64,000 nt of DNA from Dasypus novemcinctus (GCF_030445035.2 NC_080676.1:12562940-12626939); one strand, 5' to 3'; positions 48,245-59,344 are shown, counted from the first letter of the stretch. Made by a program: numbers and translations. Notes: a model not told the origin generated them from the letters alone.

Positions 48245-48514
48245 CGGCGGAGTCGGCGGGCGGGGAGCTCGGCGGAGAGAGCCCCAGAGTTGGGAGACTA
48301 GTGACTGGGAGTAGTCGTCTCCTTCTCCGGTCGGCTCCTTCCCGCTCCCCGTCTCGCGCGCTCTCACACCCACTCTGCCTCCCGCCCCGGCCCGCGCCCT
48401 CGCTGCTCCTCTCGCGCGTTCGGGGACCCTGCCCGTCGCTCTCCGGGTCTCGGCGCGGCGGGGGCGCCCCGGGGGTGCCCTCGCCCTCCCGGTCCGGGCA
48501 GACGGGCGGGCGGG
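48245..48514 (+). other. DIPK2A: DIPK2A 5'UTR (inferred)
   Basis: GC-rich leader between the inferred start site and the ATG. It contains no ATG, so the first start codon from this site is the gene's own at 48515. The upstream limit is uncertain by tens to hundreds of bases. Confidence 0.45.
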
Positions 48515-49171
48515 ATGTGGCGCCTGGTGCCCCCGAAGCTGGGCCGCCTGTCCCGCTCGCTGAAGCTGGCGGCGCTGGGCAGCCTGTTGGTGCTGATGGT
48601 GCTGCACTCGCCGTCGCTGCTCGCCTCCTGGCAGCGCAACGAGCTGACCGACCGGCGCTTCCTGCAGCTCAATAAGTGCCCGGCGTGCTTCGGCACGAGC
48701 TGGTGCCGGCGCTTCCTCAACGGGCAGGTGGTGTTCGAGGCGTGGGGCCGCCTGCGCCTGCTGGACTTCCTCAACGTGAAGAACGTCTACTTCGCGCAGT
48801 ACGGCGAGCCCCGCGAGGGCGGCCGCCGCCGAGTGGTGCTCAAGCGCCTCGGCTCGCAGCGCGAGCTGGCGCAGCTCGACCAGAGCATCTGCAAGCGGGC
48901 CACCGGGCGGCCCCGCTGCGACCTGCTCCAGGCCATGCCCCGCACCGAGTTCGCGCGCCTCAACGGCGACGTGCGGCTGCTCACGCCCGAGGCGGTGGAG
49001 GGCTGGTCCGACCTGGTGCACTGCCCCTCGCAGCGCCTGCTCGACCGCCTGGTGCGCCGCTACGCCGAAACCAAGGACTCGGGCAGCTTCCTGCTGCGCA
49101 ACCTCAAGGACTCGGAGCGCATGCAGCTGCTGCTGACCCTGGCCTTCAACCCCGAGCCGCTGGTGCTACAG
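48515..49171 (+). CDS. DIPK2A: DIPK2A exon 1 coding part (divergent protein kinase domain 2A)
   Basis: Encodes residues 1-219, which I recognise as the N-terminal half of DIPK2A (C3orf58, DIA1, HASF; 430 aa in human) and which matches the human protein very closely from memory. Residues about 18-37 form a hydrophobic segment (LKLAALGSLLVLMVLHSPSL) that acts as signal peptide or membrane anchor for the secretory pathway. Six cysteines (55, 58, 64, 126, 135, 170) suit a Golgi/secreted protein. The FAM69-type kinase-like domain begins here and VVLK at 107-110 is a candidate for the ATP-binding lysine; later kinase motifs must lie in the missing exons. The product is reported as Golgi-resident and secreted, acting in cardiomyocyte survival, and deletion near it was linked to autism. 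ATG has G at -3. The exon ends CTACAG|GTAGGC in phase 0 after residue 219. The long frame running beyond 49171 is intron read-through. Confidence 0.96.
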
Positions 49172-49550
49172 GTAGGCGCGCGCGGCCCGCGCGGGGGGCG
49201 TCGTGCGGGGAGCGGCGCGGGGCCGGGCTGCGGGCGCGGGGAGGGGGCGGCGCTGGGGCGCGCCCTGGGCGCCGAGCCGGCCTGCGGAGCGCCACCCAGC
49301 TGGTGGAGAGTCTGCTCTTGGCATCCCGACTCGGGCGCGTCTGGCGGGCGGCTGCGGAGCCCTCAACGCCAGAGGGAGTGCGTCTCGAACGCTCCCAAAA
49401 TGTCTCTCCGGCGACTTTCCTTCCGCCCTTCTCCCTGCCTTTTCTGCTTTAATCCGCCCGGGCTGGCGCTTCCCCGGCGCAGACTGCGCCCGAGCTCTGG
49501 CACCTTTCCTGGTTCCTTTCAAGTGTTTCCCTTCCGCATTTTAAATCCCC

Positions 49551-50697
49551 TGTTACACCCCTTGTGGCGGGCCTACCTGGGACCCCAGAGTCTTTGTTTC
49601 TTTAGCTCAGTTACCTGGCGGTCATCCTGGCCGCTAGTTGGGGGACAAGCCGGAGAACAGAAGGTCAGAGAAAGGGGACGGTGGTCAAGGGTAGGGTTAC
49701 TCCAAAATCTTAACTTGGATGGGTTTAGAATAAGAGGAGGAGGGAAAAGTAAGACCGTGTCGGACTCGGGGCTGGGAGGGCTAAGGCCAACACGGGCATT
49801 TTCACCGTGATCCAGTGACCTTTTCTAGCCACCTGATTTTTAAAAATTTGGCTGAAGGAAGGAGATAGCATGTTAGGCCAGAGCGAGAAACAAGGGAAGG
49901 ATATTCTTGCCTGACTGAAATTATTTGCTGTCTCACGAGTTTATTTTGAAGGTAGAATGTGCCTTTTAGGGGAATGGGTTTGGTGACAGTCCAAAAGCAA
50001 AAGAGAAAACAAAACACCCAAAAACTGTGTTTAGCTTTGGAGTAGTTACTGAGTTTCCACACATTCTTACTTAGCCTTAGATGGTTCATCTGTGGGGTTA
50101 TGATCCTTTTTGATAACCATAGAAAAAGTTTCCTTCTCTTTCCCCTGCCGGTTTTGCGGTATTTCAAATACAATGAAAAATACGTGCCTTTAATCAAAAT
50201 AATTTTGGTGTATCTGATGCCCTTTCTGCGCTGCCAAGAATGACACTGATGGCTGGAGCTTTTGAAAGGGAAGGGTTTTGTTTATTTTTTTACTTTTCAA
50301 TCTAAAGTGTTTGAATAGGAATGTTATTACTCTTTCTCCAGTTCTCCAATGACTAACTTAGCCAAAGAAAGCAGCTTCGTTTGATTAGTTCAGTCAAATA
50401 TTAATACAAAATAAACATTTGCTTCATAAACAATACTTTCAGTAAATTTTAACGTATGTAAAGTGTTAATTTTAAAATACAGATTGTCTATTAAGTACAT
50501 CTCTATGTCCTTACAGTGAATGGTGTATAAAACCAGTTGTTTCCTTAGAAGAAATGCACTTTATTCAGTAGGTTCCAAAACTAGTCAGCCTCTAACGCTA
50601 AATCCATATTTATCATATATACACAGGTTTCAATTGAATTATTTTACATTTAGAAATGCTGCCTTTCCTATTTGAGGGGGAAAAAATCTTGCTTTTA
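49551..50697. other. Intron sequence, nothing notable
   Basis: Transition from CpG island to AT-rich intron. The 131-codon minus-strand frame at 49802-50197 has no recognisable domain. Confidence 0.4.
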
Positions 50698-50793
50698 GTA
50701 TTATCAAGGTTGGTGTCTGGAGAAAGCTTTGCTAAAGTAGATTTTTGTATTATCACTGTTGGTCCCTGGAGAAAGCTTTGCTGAAGTAGATAA
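50698..50793. repeat. 49-bp tandem duplication
   Basis: Two copies of a segment with GTATTATCA...GGAGAAAGCTTTGCT(A/G)AAGTAGAT start at 50698 and 50747. They differ by a few substitutions. A partial third unit (GGCTGAAGTAGATAG) follows at about 50799-50813. Confidence 0.9.
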
Positions 50794-51432
50794 GTAGTTG
50801 GCTGAAGTAGATAGTCTGTCAAATTCTCTGAGAAATAAGAATTTGGTAAGAAACTATCTTAGTCTTTTGGGGAAAAAAAGTGCACATTTCCTGCACTTCA
50901 AACAATAACTGCCAATTTAAAGAAGGGTTTTGATCAGGTAATTCAAAGTATTGACTTATTAGAAACAACCAATATGCAGTATTATAAAAACATAATATAC
51001 CCAGTACGTGACAGTTATGACAACTGAAAATGTGAAACTTTGGCATTTATTTATACTTGATGTTTTCTGATGCGAGAAGTAGTCTTGGGATTTTCAGTTT
51101 ATTTTATAGTTGAGATAGTCAAGTGTGCTTGTATTTTGTTTTCTTATTAACTCATCTCTCACACTTGCCTTTTCATTCTTCGTCTGTTTTCATTTTTAGT
51201 GATAAACAACTTTTTTAAAAACAACTATTTTATTGTAATTTAAACTAAAAGGCCCATTTCTTTGAGTGATTAGGTGATGGGTTATAGGGTAAGAGTTTGT
51301 TTTTAGTTTATGAAGAAACATATGTATCAGTATTGTAGACTGTGACATTTGTAAGTTTAATTTTAATTCGGGCAGTCCAGTTCCCAGGAACAGTACTAAT
51401 ATTTATAGCTAAGTACATACTGTATAAAATAT

Positions 51433-51530
51433 AGGGGGGAGTGGGGGGCGGGGGCGGTGGGGTTGAATGGGACCTCATATTTTTCATAATGTAATTAAAA
51501 AATAAATAAATAAATAAAAGATTAAAAAAA
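51433..51530 (+). mobile_element. Extremely 5'-truncated L1 3' end
   Basis: Only the last 100 bases of the L1 3'UTR: G-tract, then GGGTTGAATGGGACCTCATA, a TAATGTAATTA-like block and an AATAAATAAATA tail. It is the same family as the copy at 29.5 kb and the U6-linked L1 tail at 57.6 kb. Confidence 0.8.
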
Positions 51531-53470
51531 ATATTTTGTATTTCTCAAAAAAATATATATATATTAGGGGTGGTTAGTATCAATCATTCATATTGTTGTT
51601 TTTTCTTTTTTTCTTTTCATCTGATGAACAAGCAAGTCGAATAAGAAGGCTTACTTTTAAATAAGAGTTCTTCATAGAACTCCTACATAGTAACATTTGA
51701 TTCTTGGTAAAAACTGGTGACATTAAGAAGTACAAACGATATAATTGATGTTTGATGATTGTAAAACAACCATTAAAATTAAAGGAAACTGAAAATTCTG
51801 TAATCAGTTACAATAATTGTTATCAGTAAATTAATGGTGTTAATTGCTTTTTGTTTGCTAGATGAATGTATACATATTTTAGTAATTATGTGGTCCGGTT
51901 AAGCTGTATATAGCTGATTTTGGTAGTGTTGGGATATTGATTGATAATGGTATAAAAACTCAAATTTGGCTCTCCATTTATATATATTTTGGTTCATGCG
52001 TTGTGTTTTACAGCTTAAAGAGGAAGACTTTTCTTTTTTTTCCAGGAGAGGGAGCTACTCCTGGAATTCTTGGGCAGTTGGTGACAAACTAGATTTTTCT
52101 TGTACAGATTTGTCCAAAAGTTAACTACTTTGAAAAAAAAGTCATTTGAACTGCCCTCATCAAACTATTCTTAATGAAAGTTAGTAAATACACCTCCAAA
52201 ATAAAAGTTTCTGTTGTTAAGCTATTAAACAACGTTCTTTTCCTGTTCCGGGAAAATACATGCTTTCAATCTATTAAACTTTCCTGATTTTAAGAAACAG
52301 TAAAGAAAATAGAAGTTTATTAAATATTTTGAAATGAAGCACAAAATGTATCATCTGTAAAATGTGTACCTTATCTCTTAAGTATTGCTGTATATAGATT
52401 TGTGAAATAGATTTCTCAATATGCAATGGTATGGGGATATAACTTCCTATTGTTGGATAAATAGCTCACTGTAGCTTATCTAGCTCTACGGAGAGTTGTT
52501 CTGTGATAGAAATAATATTGTCTGAAGAATTTTTATAAACATCAAGCAACAAGATATGTCAGCAAGTACCTTCCCTTATACTCTGATTCTTTGTTTCTTC
52601 ACATTTATATATCACCAAGAGGTGTAGTTAATATCAAGTATGTATATGTCATAATTCTTTGGAAAAAATTGGAGAGAGGGTGGCTTTGTTGATTCAGTAT
52701 TATATAATAGCATTTTTGGCATACTAAAAAACTGCAGTGTTGAAGTCTTTGGTGAAATAGCAAACACTATTCTACTATTTTATTTAAAAACTTGTTTTGC
52801 TGGTAAATTTTTTATCAGTATTTATATTTTTCTATTATTCAGTTTTCAGAAGGTGTTTGGATATGTGAGTGTGTGTGTCTGAGAAAGAAATGTTCTCTGA
52901 ATTCCTGAAGCCCAGACTTTGTCTCTGATTTTGAGATAGTGAAGATTGTCTTGTTAATAGGAAGTAAAAGAAAAACTATTTGCTCTTTATGGGGACAAGG
53001 TGGTAATTTGTTTTATATTTGTAGAACTGTATTTGTCTTAAGTTTTCTGAATCATAATAGGATTTCATTATTTATAGTATATAGCTAAGTATTGCTTGAA
53101 CTGTATGGATTTTAAGCTTTTATTTCAGCTTTATAAATAACACACACAAACCAGTTTACTGCAGTGTCTGATGTGTAATAAGGACTTGGTAAATTTTAAG
53201 TCATGAGATAAGGTAAAAGTAACTTTAGCCATCTAGTGCAGTTGCTCAACTATTTTGAAACTTGTTTGGAGTATGGGTCACCTTAAAAATAGTTGTGATG
53301 CTATCAGTCATACCTTTATACTGATTTGGTCCATTCCCGCATTAAGGGATAACTTTTTACGGAAAACTTTTAAGTGAATGTTATTGCTCTTGATCTTAAA
53401 AATAATTTCTGTAGTAGAAGAATATATTTCTGTAGCGCATTGCCTAAGATGTAGTTTTTAAACAAAGAAC
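51531..53470. other. Intron sequence, no feature seen
   Basis: AT-rich, with short TA and TG runs (for example 51553-51565 and 52863-52880), no repeat family recognised and no open frame of interest. Confidence 0.4.
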
Positions 53471-53474
53471 ATGT

Positions 53475-53605
53475 GGCTTTTTAATTAATTGTGTTACTTT
53501 GGACAAGTTAATAAACTTTTTTAGGGACTCACTACCTCGTCTATAAAATGAGACTGTTAGTTTAGATCCTTTCCTTTTCAGCCCCAACATCATGTGACAC
53601 TCAAA
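53475..53605 (+). mobile_element. MIR-type SINE relic
   Basis: The blocks TTTGGACAAGTTAATAAACT, GTCTATAAAATGAGAC and TTAGATCCTTTCCTTTTCAG follow the conserved core and 3' part of MIR/MIR3. The head is missing. Confidence 0.6.
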
Positions 53606-53854
53606 CTTGCATTGAGTAATTTTAATTTTTTAAATTCTCTTCTGACCTTGACTTTAGCTGGAATGTTAGTGGATTTAAGCTCGTAAAGGGTTTGGGGATT
53701 GGTCCCTGCTAGAGTGTGAGGTTGGAGGCCAGCACAGATATATGACCTTGATGTTCAAGCTTGTTTTCTTACCCCCCAATTTTTTGAACACATGAAATCA
53801 GATTAAAACAAAAACCAGGCACCACCTTTATAGGAAAAAAATACGAAGCTAAAG

Positions 53855-54050
53855 AGTGGTTCCTAACAAGGGGTCCGTTAGCTTGAATTTAAATTAAAAA
53901 AACAAAACATTATTCTTGTGGGGACATGTTGGTGTGGGTGTGATGTATTTATTAAATAATGCACAGTATAGTGTGGACTTCGTAAGGGGTCTGTGGTTTT
54001 CACCTGACTAGCAAAGGGGTCTGTGGGACAAAAAAGGTTAAGAGCCTCTA
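53855..54050. mobile_element. Short DNA-transposon relic with inverted ends
   Basis: The left end AGTGGTTCCTAACAAGGGGT and the right end GGGGTCTGTGGGACAAAAAA plus GGTTAAGAGCCTCT are imperfect inverted repeats about 195 bp apart. The pattern fits a non-autonomous hAT-like element. The family is not assigned. Confidence 0.5.
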
Positions 54051-55390
54051 AGCTAAGCTAAAAGTCATCAAGGATCCTGTGGGCAAAAAATGTCTAGAGA
54101 GGATGTTCTAGACTATCGCAGGAGTGTCTTCTCTTCAAGCAAAAGCTTAAGGGAGCCACCTACTTCTCTCCCCCTGGCTGCTGCTTTAGAAACTACATTA
54201 GTAGACTTAAGAGTCAAAACACATTAGAATTAGCTCTGAGTCGGGCACTTTTTATCTGATAAATGAGTAAGTGATTTTCTGACTATTTTCTATTTTTTCA
54301 TTTTAGGTTTCCTTGACACTTTTTACACTTGAATGTTCATGAAAAACAATCAGTCAATGATTTTGTGTACCTCAGGTCTAAAATAAAAGAAGGATTGCTG
54401 TACTTTTATTTTGGAAAGACCCTACAAATAGACCCCACTGCAGGATCAGTGGAGCAAAATCATTTGACACACTGGCCTAGTTTTTGGATTTGTTTGTATC
54501 TTTTGACCAGTTTGCATCTTAATTCTGAAGTTCTGTCTGGACTTTTGTCTCATCCTCTAGTTCTCTTCATAGTTTCACTTCATGGGTCCACTTATATATT
54601 CCTCACACATGTTGGTGGGAAATAGAAAGCTTGCTTTTTGGGGGTCTGCTTTATGCACATGGATGGCCATTTTTCCAGGGCATCATCAGTTTGTTTTTTT
54701 ATTGTTTTTTTTGTGTGTGTGTGGTTTGCAGCTTCAGGCCCCTCTCCTGTATATCTGACCTTGTTGCTGCCTCTTCATGTGATGCTGACATTTGTCTTTC
54801 CTCTTTAATATGTTACATTAAACAGTATAATCTTAAAATATAAATGCTGCATTTTTCATACACATAGGATGAACTTTAGTAAAATAATTTAAAATTGTCT
54901 CAGGACTGAAAACTGCTAGTGGAAGATGAAAGTGCTTATTCATTCAGTCATTGTCTCTGAAAGGTTTTAAATTATGTAATCAAATCTTTTATCCAATTTA
55001 TACATCCTTTTTATAGATTTTTGTAGGAAATTGTCTGAAATACCAGAGAGCTCTTTGGATTTATAGTCCTACATTTAGAAGAACTGAATTTTGTTTGTTT
55101 ATTTGGAGAATAGTCTGCTTTAAGGCATTTGCATTGAAAGACAGCCCTAGGAAGTAAGTGTAGGTATGTAAATGAAAGATTACAATCAATGCAAAATCGT
55201 AAGTCTTAGAGAAAAGGTGCTGCTCACTCTCAGGCAATTCATTAGGGAGGGCACCTGTCCCTGTGTTGATAGAGGTGGGAACTAGGGAAGGTTTCAGGGA
55301 GGAAATGAGCTCTGAAAGTTGAGTGGGATTTTGCCAGTAGGTGGGGGTTGGAATGGGGGGAGTGGTGGGGGCAGTACTGAGATAACATCT
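54051..55390. other. Intron sequence, no feature seen
   Basis: Unique-looking DNA. The 98-codon frame at 54329-54625 has no domain, splice-like edges or other support. Confidence 0.35.
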
Positions 55391-55394
55391 AGTT

Positions 55395-55490
55395 CACATT
55401 CTTTGTTACCACAGAGTTGAAAGTTGTTGGATGGCATTGAGCAAGTCACTTAACATTTCAGAGTCTGAGTCAGGATAATGGAATGTATGT
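55395..55490 (+). mobile_element. MIR-type SINE relic
   Basis: TTGAGCAAGTCACTTAACAT followed by TTCAGAGTCTGAGTCAGGAT matches the MIR core. Short and diverged. Confidence 0.6.
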
Positions 55491-57480
55491 AAAACGTCTT
55501 TAATTATAAAGCTTTTTTATATGTATTATTACTTTGTAATAGTAATTGAAAAGTTCTTAGTCTTCCTTATGATAGTCCTTCAAATGTATACATCCATACC
55601 TAAATGGCTGTTTTTTCAGGCTAAAACTTTTTGGAATAGTAATAAAAATAAAAAGAATGTTAAAAATTTGTCCCATATGGAATACAGTTAATTGACTGTT
55701 ACAGGAGACAGGGTTTGGATAAAGATTCAATAATACAAAACAAATAATTTACTTTTTCTCTATAAGTAATTATTAAAATTAATACTATTTAATACATTTG
55801 ATGAATGATAATACTAAAAATATGTAGAGGTTAAGTCTGTATTATTTAAGGGAATTCTTATATTCTGAGGCAGAACTTCAAAAGATTTTTCCGAGGTAGG
55901 TATGATGCCTCAGTCTTCTTTATATCTTCCCTTTCCAGTTATTTTTGGAGTTTTTAACTGTGGCAAGAATTGGGATCTAACAAGAATTGTGTGGCATTGC
56001 TCAGTAGTGCCAGGAACTGATAAGCCCTTGAGATACAATAGAATAAAGATGACAGGCCAGGAAATAAACTAAAGAACAAGGTAATTTCAGATGTTAAGTA
56101 CTGAGGACAAAACAGGCCTCCTGTGGAGAATGGGATGGGTAGGGGTGGGGAAGGGGCAGTACTTTAAACTGGGTGGTCTGGGAGAGTGATATTCTAGCTG
56201 AGGTGTGAATGATGAGAAAAAGACAGTGGTGCAAAGTTCTGAACTCTGGGGTGTTTTCAGGCAGTAGATATGGCAAATCTTCCAGCCCTGAAGCAGGATC
56301 AAGTGAGAGTAGGAAGCATGGCCTAGCATGGCCTGAGGGCATAGAGGTAGCATGGGCAGCTTCCTGAATTGCCTTGTAACCCATATTTAGGGAACTAAGA
56401 TTTAATTCTCAGGGCAAAGGGAAACAAAACACAAGTGTTGTTTAACAGGATCTAGTTTGTGGAGAATGGATTTTAAGGGACAGGAGAGGAATCGGAAATT
56501 TTAGGTAGTTGAGTGTTTAGTCGTTTGGATTAAAATGGTTGCAGAGCTTATTAAAAGCGGTCAAACTCAAATAGATTTTGGATATATAGCTATAACAAGA
56601 CTTGATGTGTTATGGGATAAAAGAAAGGGAAAAACAAAGGGTATCTCCTAGATTTTTGGTCTAAGCAACTAAGCTGTTACTTTTATTATGATGAGGAAAC
56701 CCAGAGAAGGAATGGGTTTGAAGTAGGGGAACCAGGAGTTTTGACAATGTTAAATTTAAGGCAACAAGAAGACAAATTACTAAAACCAGGCTAATAGAGA
56801 TACTGTGCTTCCCATGGATCTTTTGCTGTTTTTCCGAAGCGCCTTGTTAAATCAGACTGTGTTTTAAAGCAACCAGGGAATTGGTACTGTTTCACTAGTA
56901 ATATTTTTTAAAGGGGGCTGAGCTTGCCTAAAGGAAGTCAGGTGGCATTATTAGGTTATTAGGTCCAAAAGAAGTTTACTATGTCTTTTTTATTTCTTTG
57001 GAATTTTGTTTTTATAGGGCGTAAATGTTTGAGTATGGTGTTTGTAGGTGCATATTTATTTCAACTTAGTAATGTGGAATACAATTGGCTGGTTCTGAGA
57101 GTAGAGAATAGGTAAAGACTAAATTGAGAGTAATTTACATTTTTACATATATCATGACTTAAATTTTGCAAGTCAAGTGATTTGGGGAGCATTTCTTAAG
57201 CTATTTATTCTGAAAGATTTATTTCTGTTCAACTTTGGTAAATTTTGTAGATATGTTTTGACATTGGTTTCCAATTTTAGATACAGCTTTTGGACATGAA
57301 ATTCAGTAAAATAACACAACCTTGCTATTTTCAAGGCATTGCTCAATATTGTTGGAATTTGAGGTGGGTGGAAATTGATATTCAGAATAGTATTTCATTA
57401 AATAAATGGGGCTTTTCCTGTGATCTTGAGATTATTGCTCTACAGTATTTGCAATGAATTTTGGCTGCTTCTTGGCACTT
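55491..57480. other. Intron sequence, no feature seen
   Basis: No gene or clear repeat recognised. Confidence 0.35.
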
Positions 57481-57504
57481 ATAAATCAAGAAGCTACGGT
57501 GCTC

Positions 57505-57555
<51 letters not shown>

Positions 57556-57820
57556 GGCCCCTGCGCAAGGATGACACGCAAATTCGTGAAGCGTTCCATA
57601 TTTTTGTATATGAGGTGCAGAGGTGCCCAAAGATGTACTTACCAAATCCAATGGATGTGTCATGATGATGGGAACGAGTGTTGTTGGGGGGGGGGAGAGG
57701 GGGGGTGGGGGGGTGGGGTTGAATGGGACCTCACATATATATTTTTAATGTAATATTATTACAAAGTCAATAAAAAATTAAAAAATTAAAAAAATAAATA
57801 AATAAATCAAGAAGCTACGG
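57481..57820 (+). mobile_element. U6 snRNA-L1 chimeric retrotransposed element
   Basis: A full-length U6 copy (57499-57605) is joined to the last 150 or so bases of an L1 3'UTR (57606 on: GTATATGAGGTGCAGAGGTG, G-tract, GAATGGGACCTCACATATAT, A-rich tail to about 57801). A 19-bp target-site duplication ATAAATCAAGAAGCTACGG brackets the whole (57481-57499 and 57802-57820). One insertion event therefore delivered both parts, consistent with L1 reverse transcriptase switching template from L1 RNA to U6 RNA. The L1 part differs from the 29.5-kb copy at only about three sites apart from G-run length. Confidence 0.93.
57499..57605 (+). pseudogene. RNU6: Full-length U6 snRNA retropseudogene
   Basis: 107 bases from GTGCTCGCTTCGGCAGCACA to the terminal CATATTTTT, with the ACAGAGA box and the AGC of the catalytic region intact. 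I see no difference from the canonical mammalian U6 sequence as I know it. It is the 5' part of the chimera. The upstream DNA is target-site sequence, not a U6 promoter: TTATAAAT lies at about -20, too close for the usual U6 TATA at about -30, and I see no clear proximal sequence element. Confidence 0.95.
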
Positions 57821-58177
57821 TCTTAGAGAAATTTTAGCAAAAACTAGGTAACCCTTAAGTCATCCCCATGATTTTACTATGTTCCCCCTCCAGACACTTC
57901 ACAAAACTGCGAACACATTAGTCTGTCACCAGTACAGTTGACTAATCTCAATGAACAGCTGTTATAACATGCGTAACTGGAATGGGATTTCATTCAAATT
58001 TGGGCTTTTAAAAATAATTTAAAAACTTAAATTGAACTTTCAGGCATTTTCTCTGCTTTGGATAACATTTACTTTCTAAGAGTGTTCTCAAGTTCAAATA
58101 AAAAAAAATGTTTTTGTATGTGCAGAAATTGCCAGTTTCGTGGAAAACCCAATAACCAGATTTTAGATTGTATGTTC
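57821..58177. other. Intron sequence, no feature seen
   Basis: Unique AT-rich DNA between the two chimeric insertions. Confidence 0.4.
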
Positions 58178-58196
58178 TGATTGTTAATAGATTTTT

Positions 58197-58620
58197 TTTT
58201 AAAGATTTATTTTTTTAAATTTATTTCTCTTCCCTTCCCTCTCCCCCACCCCCCGTTGTCTGCTCTGTGTCCATACGCCGTGTGGTGTTCTGTGTCCGCT
58301 TGCATTCTTGTCAGCAGCACCAGAATCAGTGTCTTTTTTTGTTGTGTCATCTTGCTGTGTCAGCTCTCCATGTGTGCGGCGCCACTCCTGGGCAGGCTGC
58401 ACTTTCTTCACTTGGGGGCAGCTCTCCTTGCAGGGGCGCACTCCTTGTGCATGGGGTTTCCCTACGTGGGGGACACCCCTGTGTGGCACAGCACCCCTTG
58501 TACTCATCAGCATTGTGCATGGGCCAGCTCACCACATAGGTCAGGAGACCCTGGGTTTGAACCCTGGATCTCCCATATGGTAGGTGGATGCTCTATCAGT
58601 TGAGCCAAATCTGCTTCCTT
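58197..58620 (-). mobile_element. DAS-type SINE, antisense (3' part of a chimeric insertion)
   Basis: Minus-strand DAS SINE with head near 58620-58540 (plus strand shows GGGTTTGAACC), body, C-rich plus-strand tract at 58238-58255 and T-rich end. No target-site duplication fits the SINE alone; the matching repeats lie at 58178-58196 and 58742-58760. Confidence 0.9.
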
Positions 58621-58741
58621 ACCTCCAATATCTTTATGGTTTATGAACCATGAGATTTTAACAGTATCCGATTGTGGAGGAGAAAAGAATTTTATTAACC
58701 ATCTTGAAAGAATGGGCAGGCGACCTGGATAAAATGGCAGG
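58621..58741 (-). other. Non-SINE segment co-inserted with the SINE
   Basis: About 121 bp directly 5' of the SINE on the minus strand and inside the same 19-bp direct repeats. It is not tRNA-like. On the minus strand it contains AATAAA within GGTTAATAAAATTCTTTTCT, which may point to an LTR or other transcript end. The source is unknown. Confidence 0.6.
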
Positions 58742-58760
58742 TGATTATTAATAGATTTTT

Positions 58761-59340
58761 AAAGATAGTTTATACTGGGAATTTCTTTTTTTTTAAAAAA
58801 AAAATCAGTCTTCCGTTGTAACATCTCTCATTCTGTATTCATTTATTTTATCTTGGCGAACTGCAAAGTTATGTTACTCTAAATGGAATGTTTTGAGGTA
58901 ATGAATGATAGTAAAATATTTTACTATTTTTTGAATGAAAGGAATTGCAAGCTTTAAATTTACTATACAAACCCTACTTTTAATGTTTGATCATATAAGG
59001 AGAAAAAAAGATAATTGAACACAAGCATTTCTAAAATTGACTTTATTTAATCCATCAGTCTCCTGGCATTCCTTAAGTAAGAAAATAGTAAATAAAACCA
59101 AAAGGTACTGTTTCGTGTATCTTGATTCATGCTTCCCATGTCTACTTTTGTCATTGGTGGTTATGACATGATAGAATAAACTGCCTCTATTAACTGGACA
59201 GGACAATGGCTGTTTGTCAGAGTATTATGATACTTTAAAAACTTGATTCTAGAATAATGTTATATACCACAGGATATTAGTTGATTCCAATATGTAAAAT
59301 GTTTCTGAACATTAAGGTTTTGATGTATGTTTTTGTTTTT
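58761..59340. other. Intron sequence, no feature seen
   Basis: AT-rich unique DNA with a T-run/A-run at 58787-58804. Confidence 0.35.
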
Positions 59341-59344
59341 AATT

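Larger units (their letters stand above)
46981..49550. promoter_or_regulatory. CpG island spanning the DIPK2A promoter and exon 1
   Basis: GC content and CpG density jump at about 46981 and fall back at about 49550. Many GC boxes (CCCCGCCC type, for example 47485-47640) and NRF1-like GCGCGTGCGC (about 48137-48148) are present. The island covers the upstream region, 5'UTR, the coding part of exon 1 and the first few hundred bases of intron 1. Long open frames on both strands here follow from the lack of AT-rich stop codons. Confidence 0.9.

Noticed and set aside
47309-49021. Long frames on both strands across the CpG island and exon 1 (330, 327, 258 codons and others)
   Set aside because: They are shadows of GC-rich DNA and of the true DIPK2A frame; only the 48515 frame matches a known protein.
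49172-49810. Extension of the DIPK2A frame past codon 219
   Set aside because: The protein stops matching exactly at CAG|GTAGGC, a splice donor, so the extra 212 codons are intron.
57499-57605. Functional U6 gene
   Set aside because: It is flanked by target-site duplications and fused to L1. The upstream TATA-like stretch lies too close and I see no clear proximal sequence element, so it is a retrocopy.
58540-58620. tRNA genes (here and in the heads of the other SINEs)
   Set aside because: The cloverleaf-like A/B-box segments are heads of SINEs, with the SINE body and A-tail attached.
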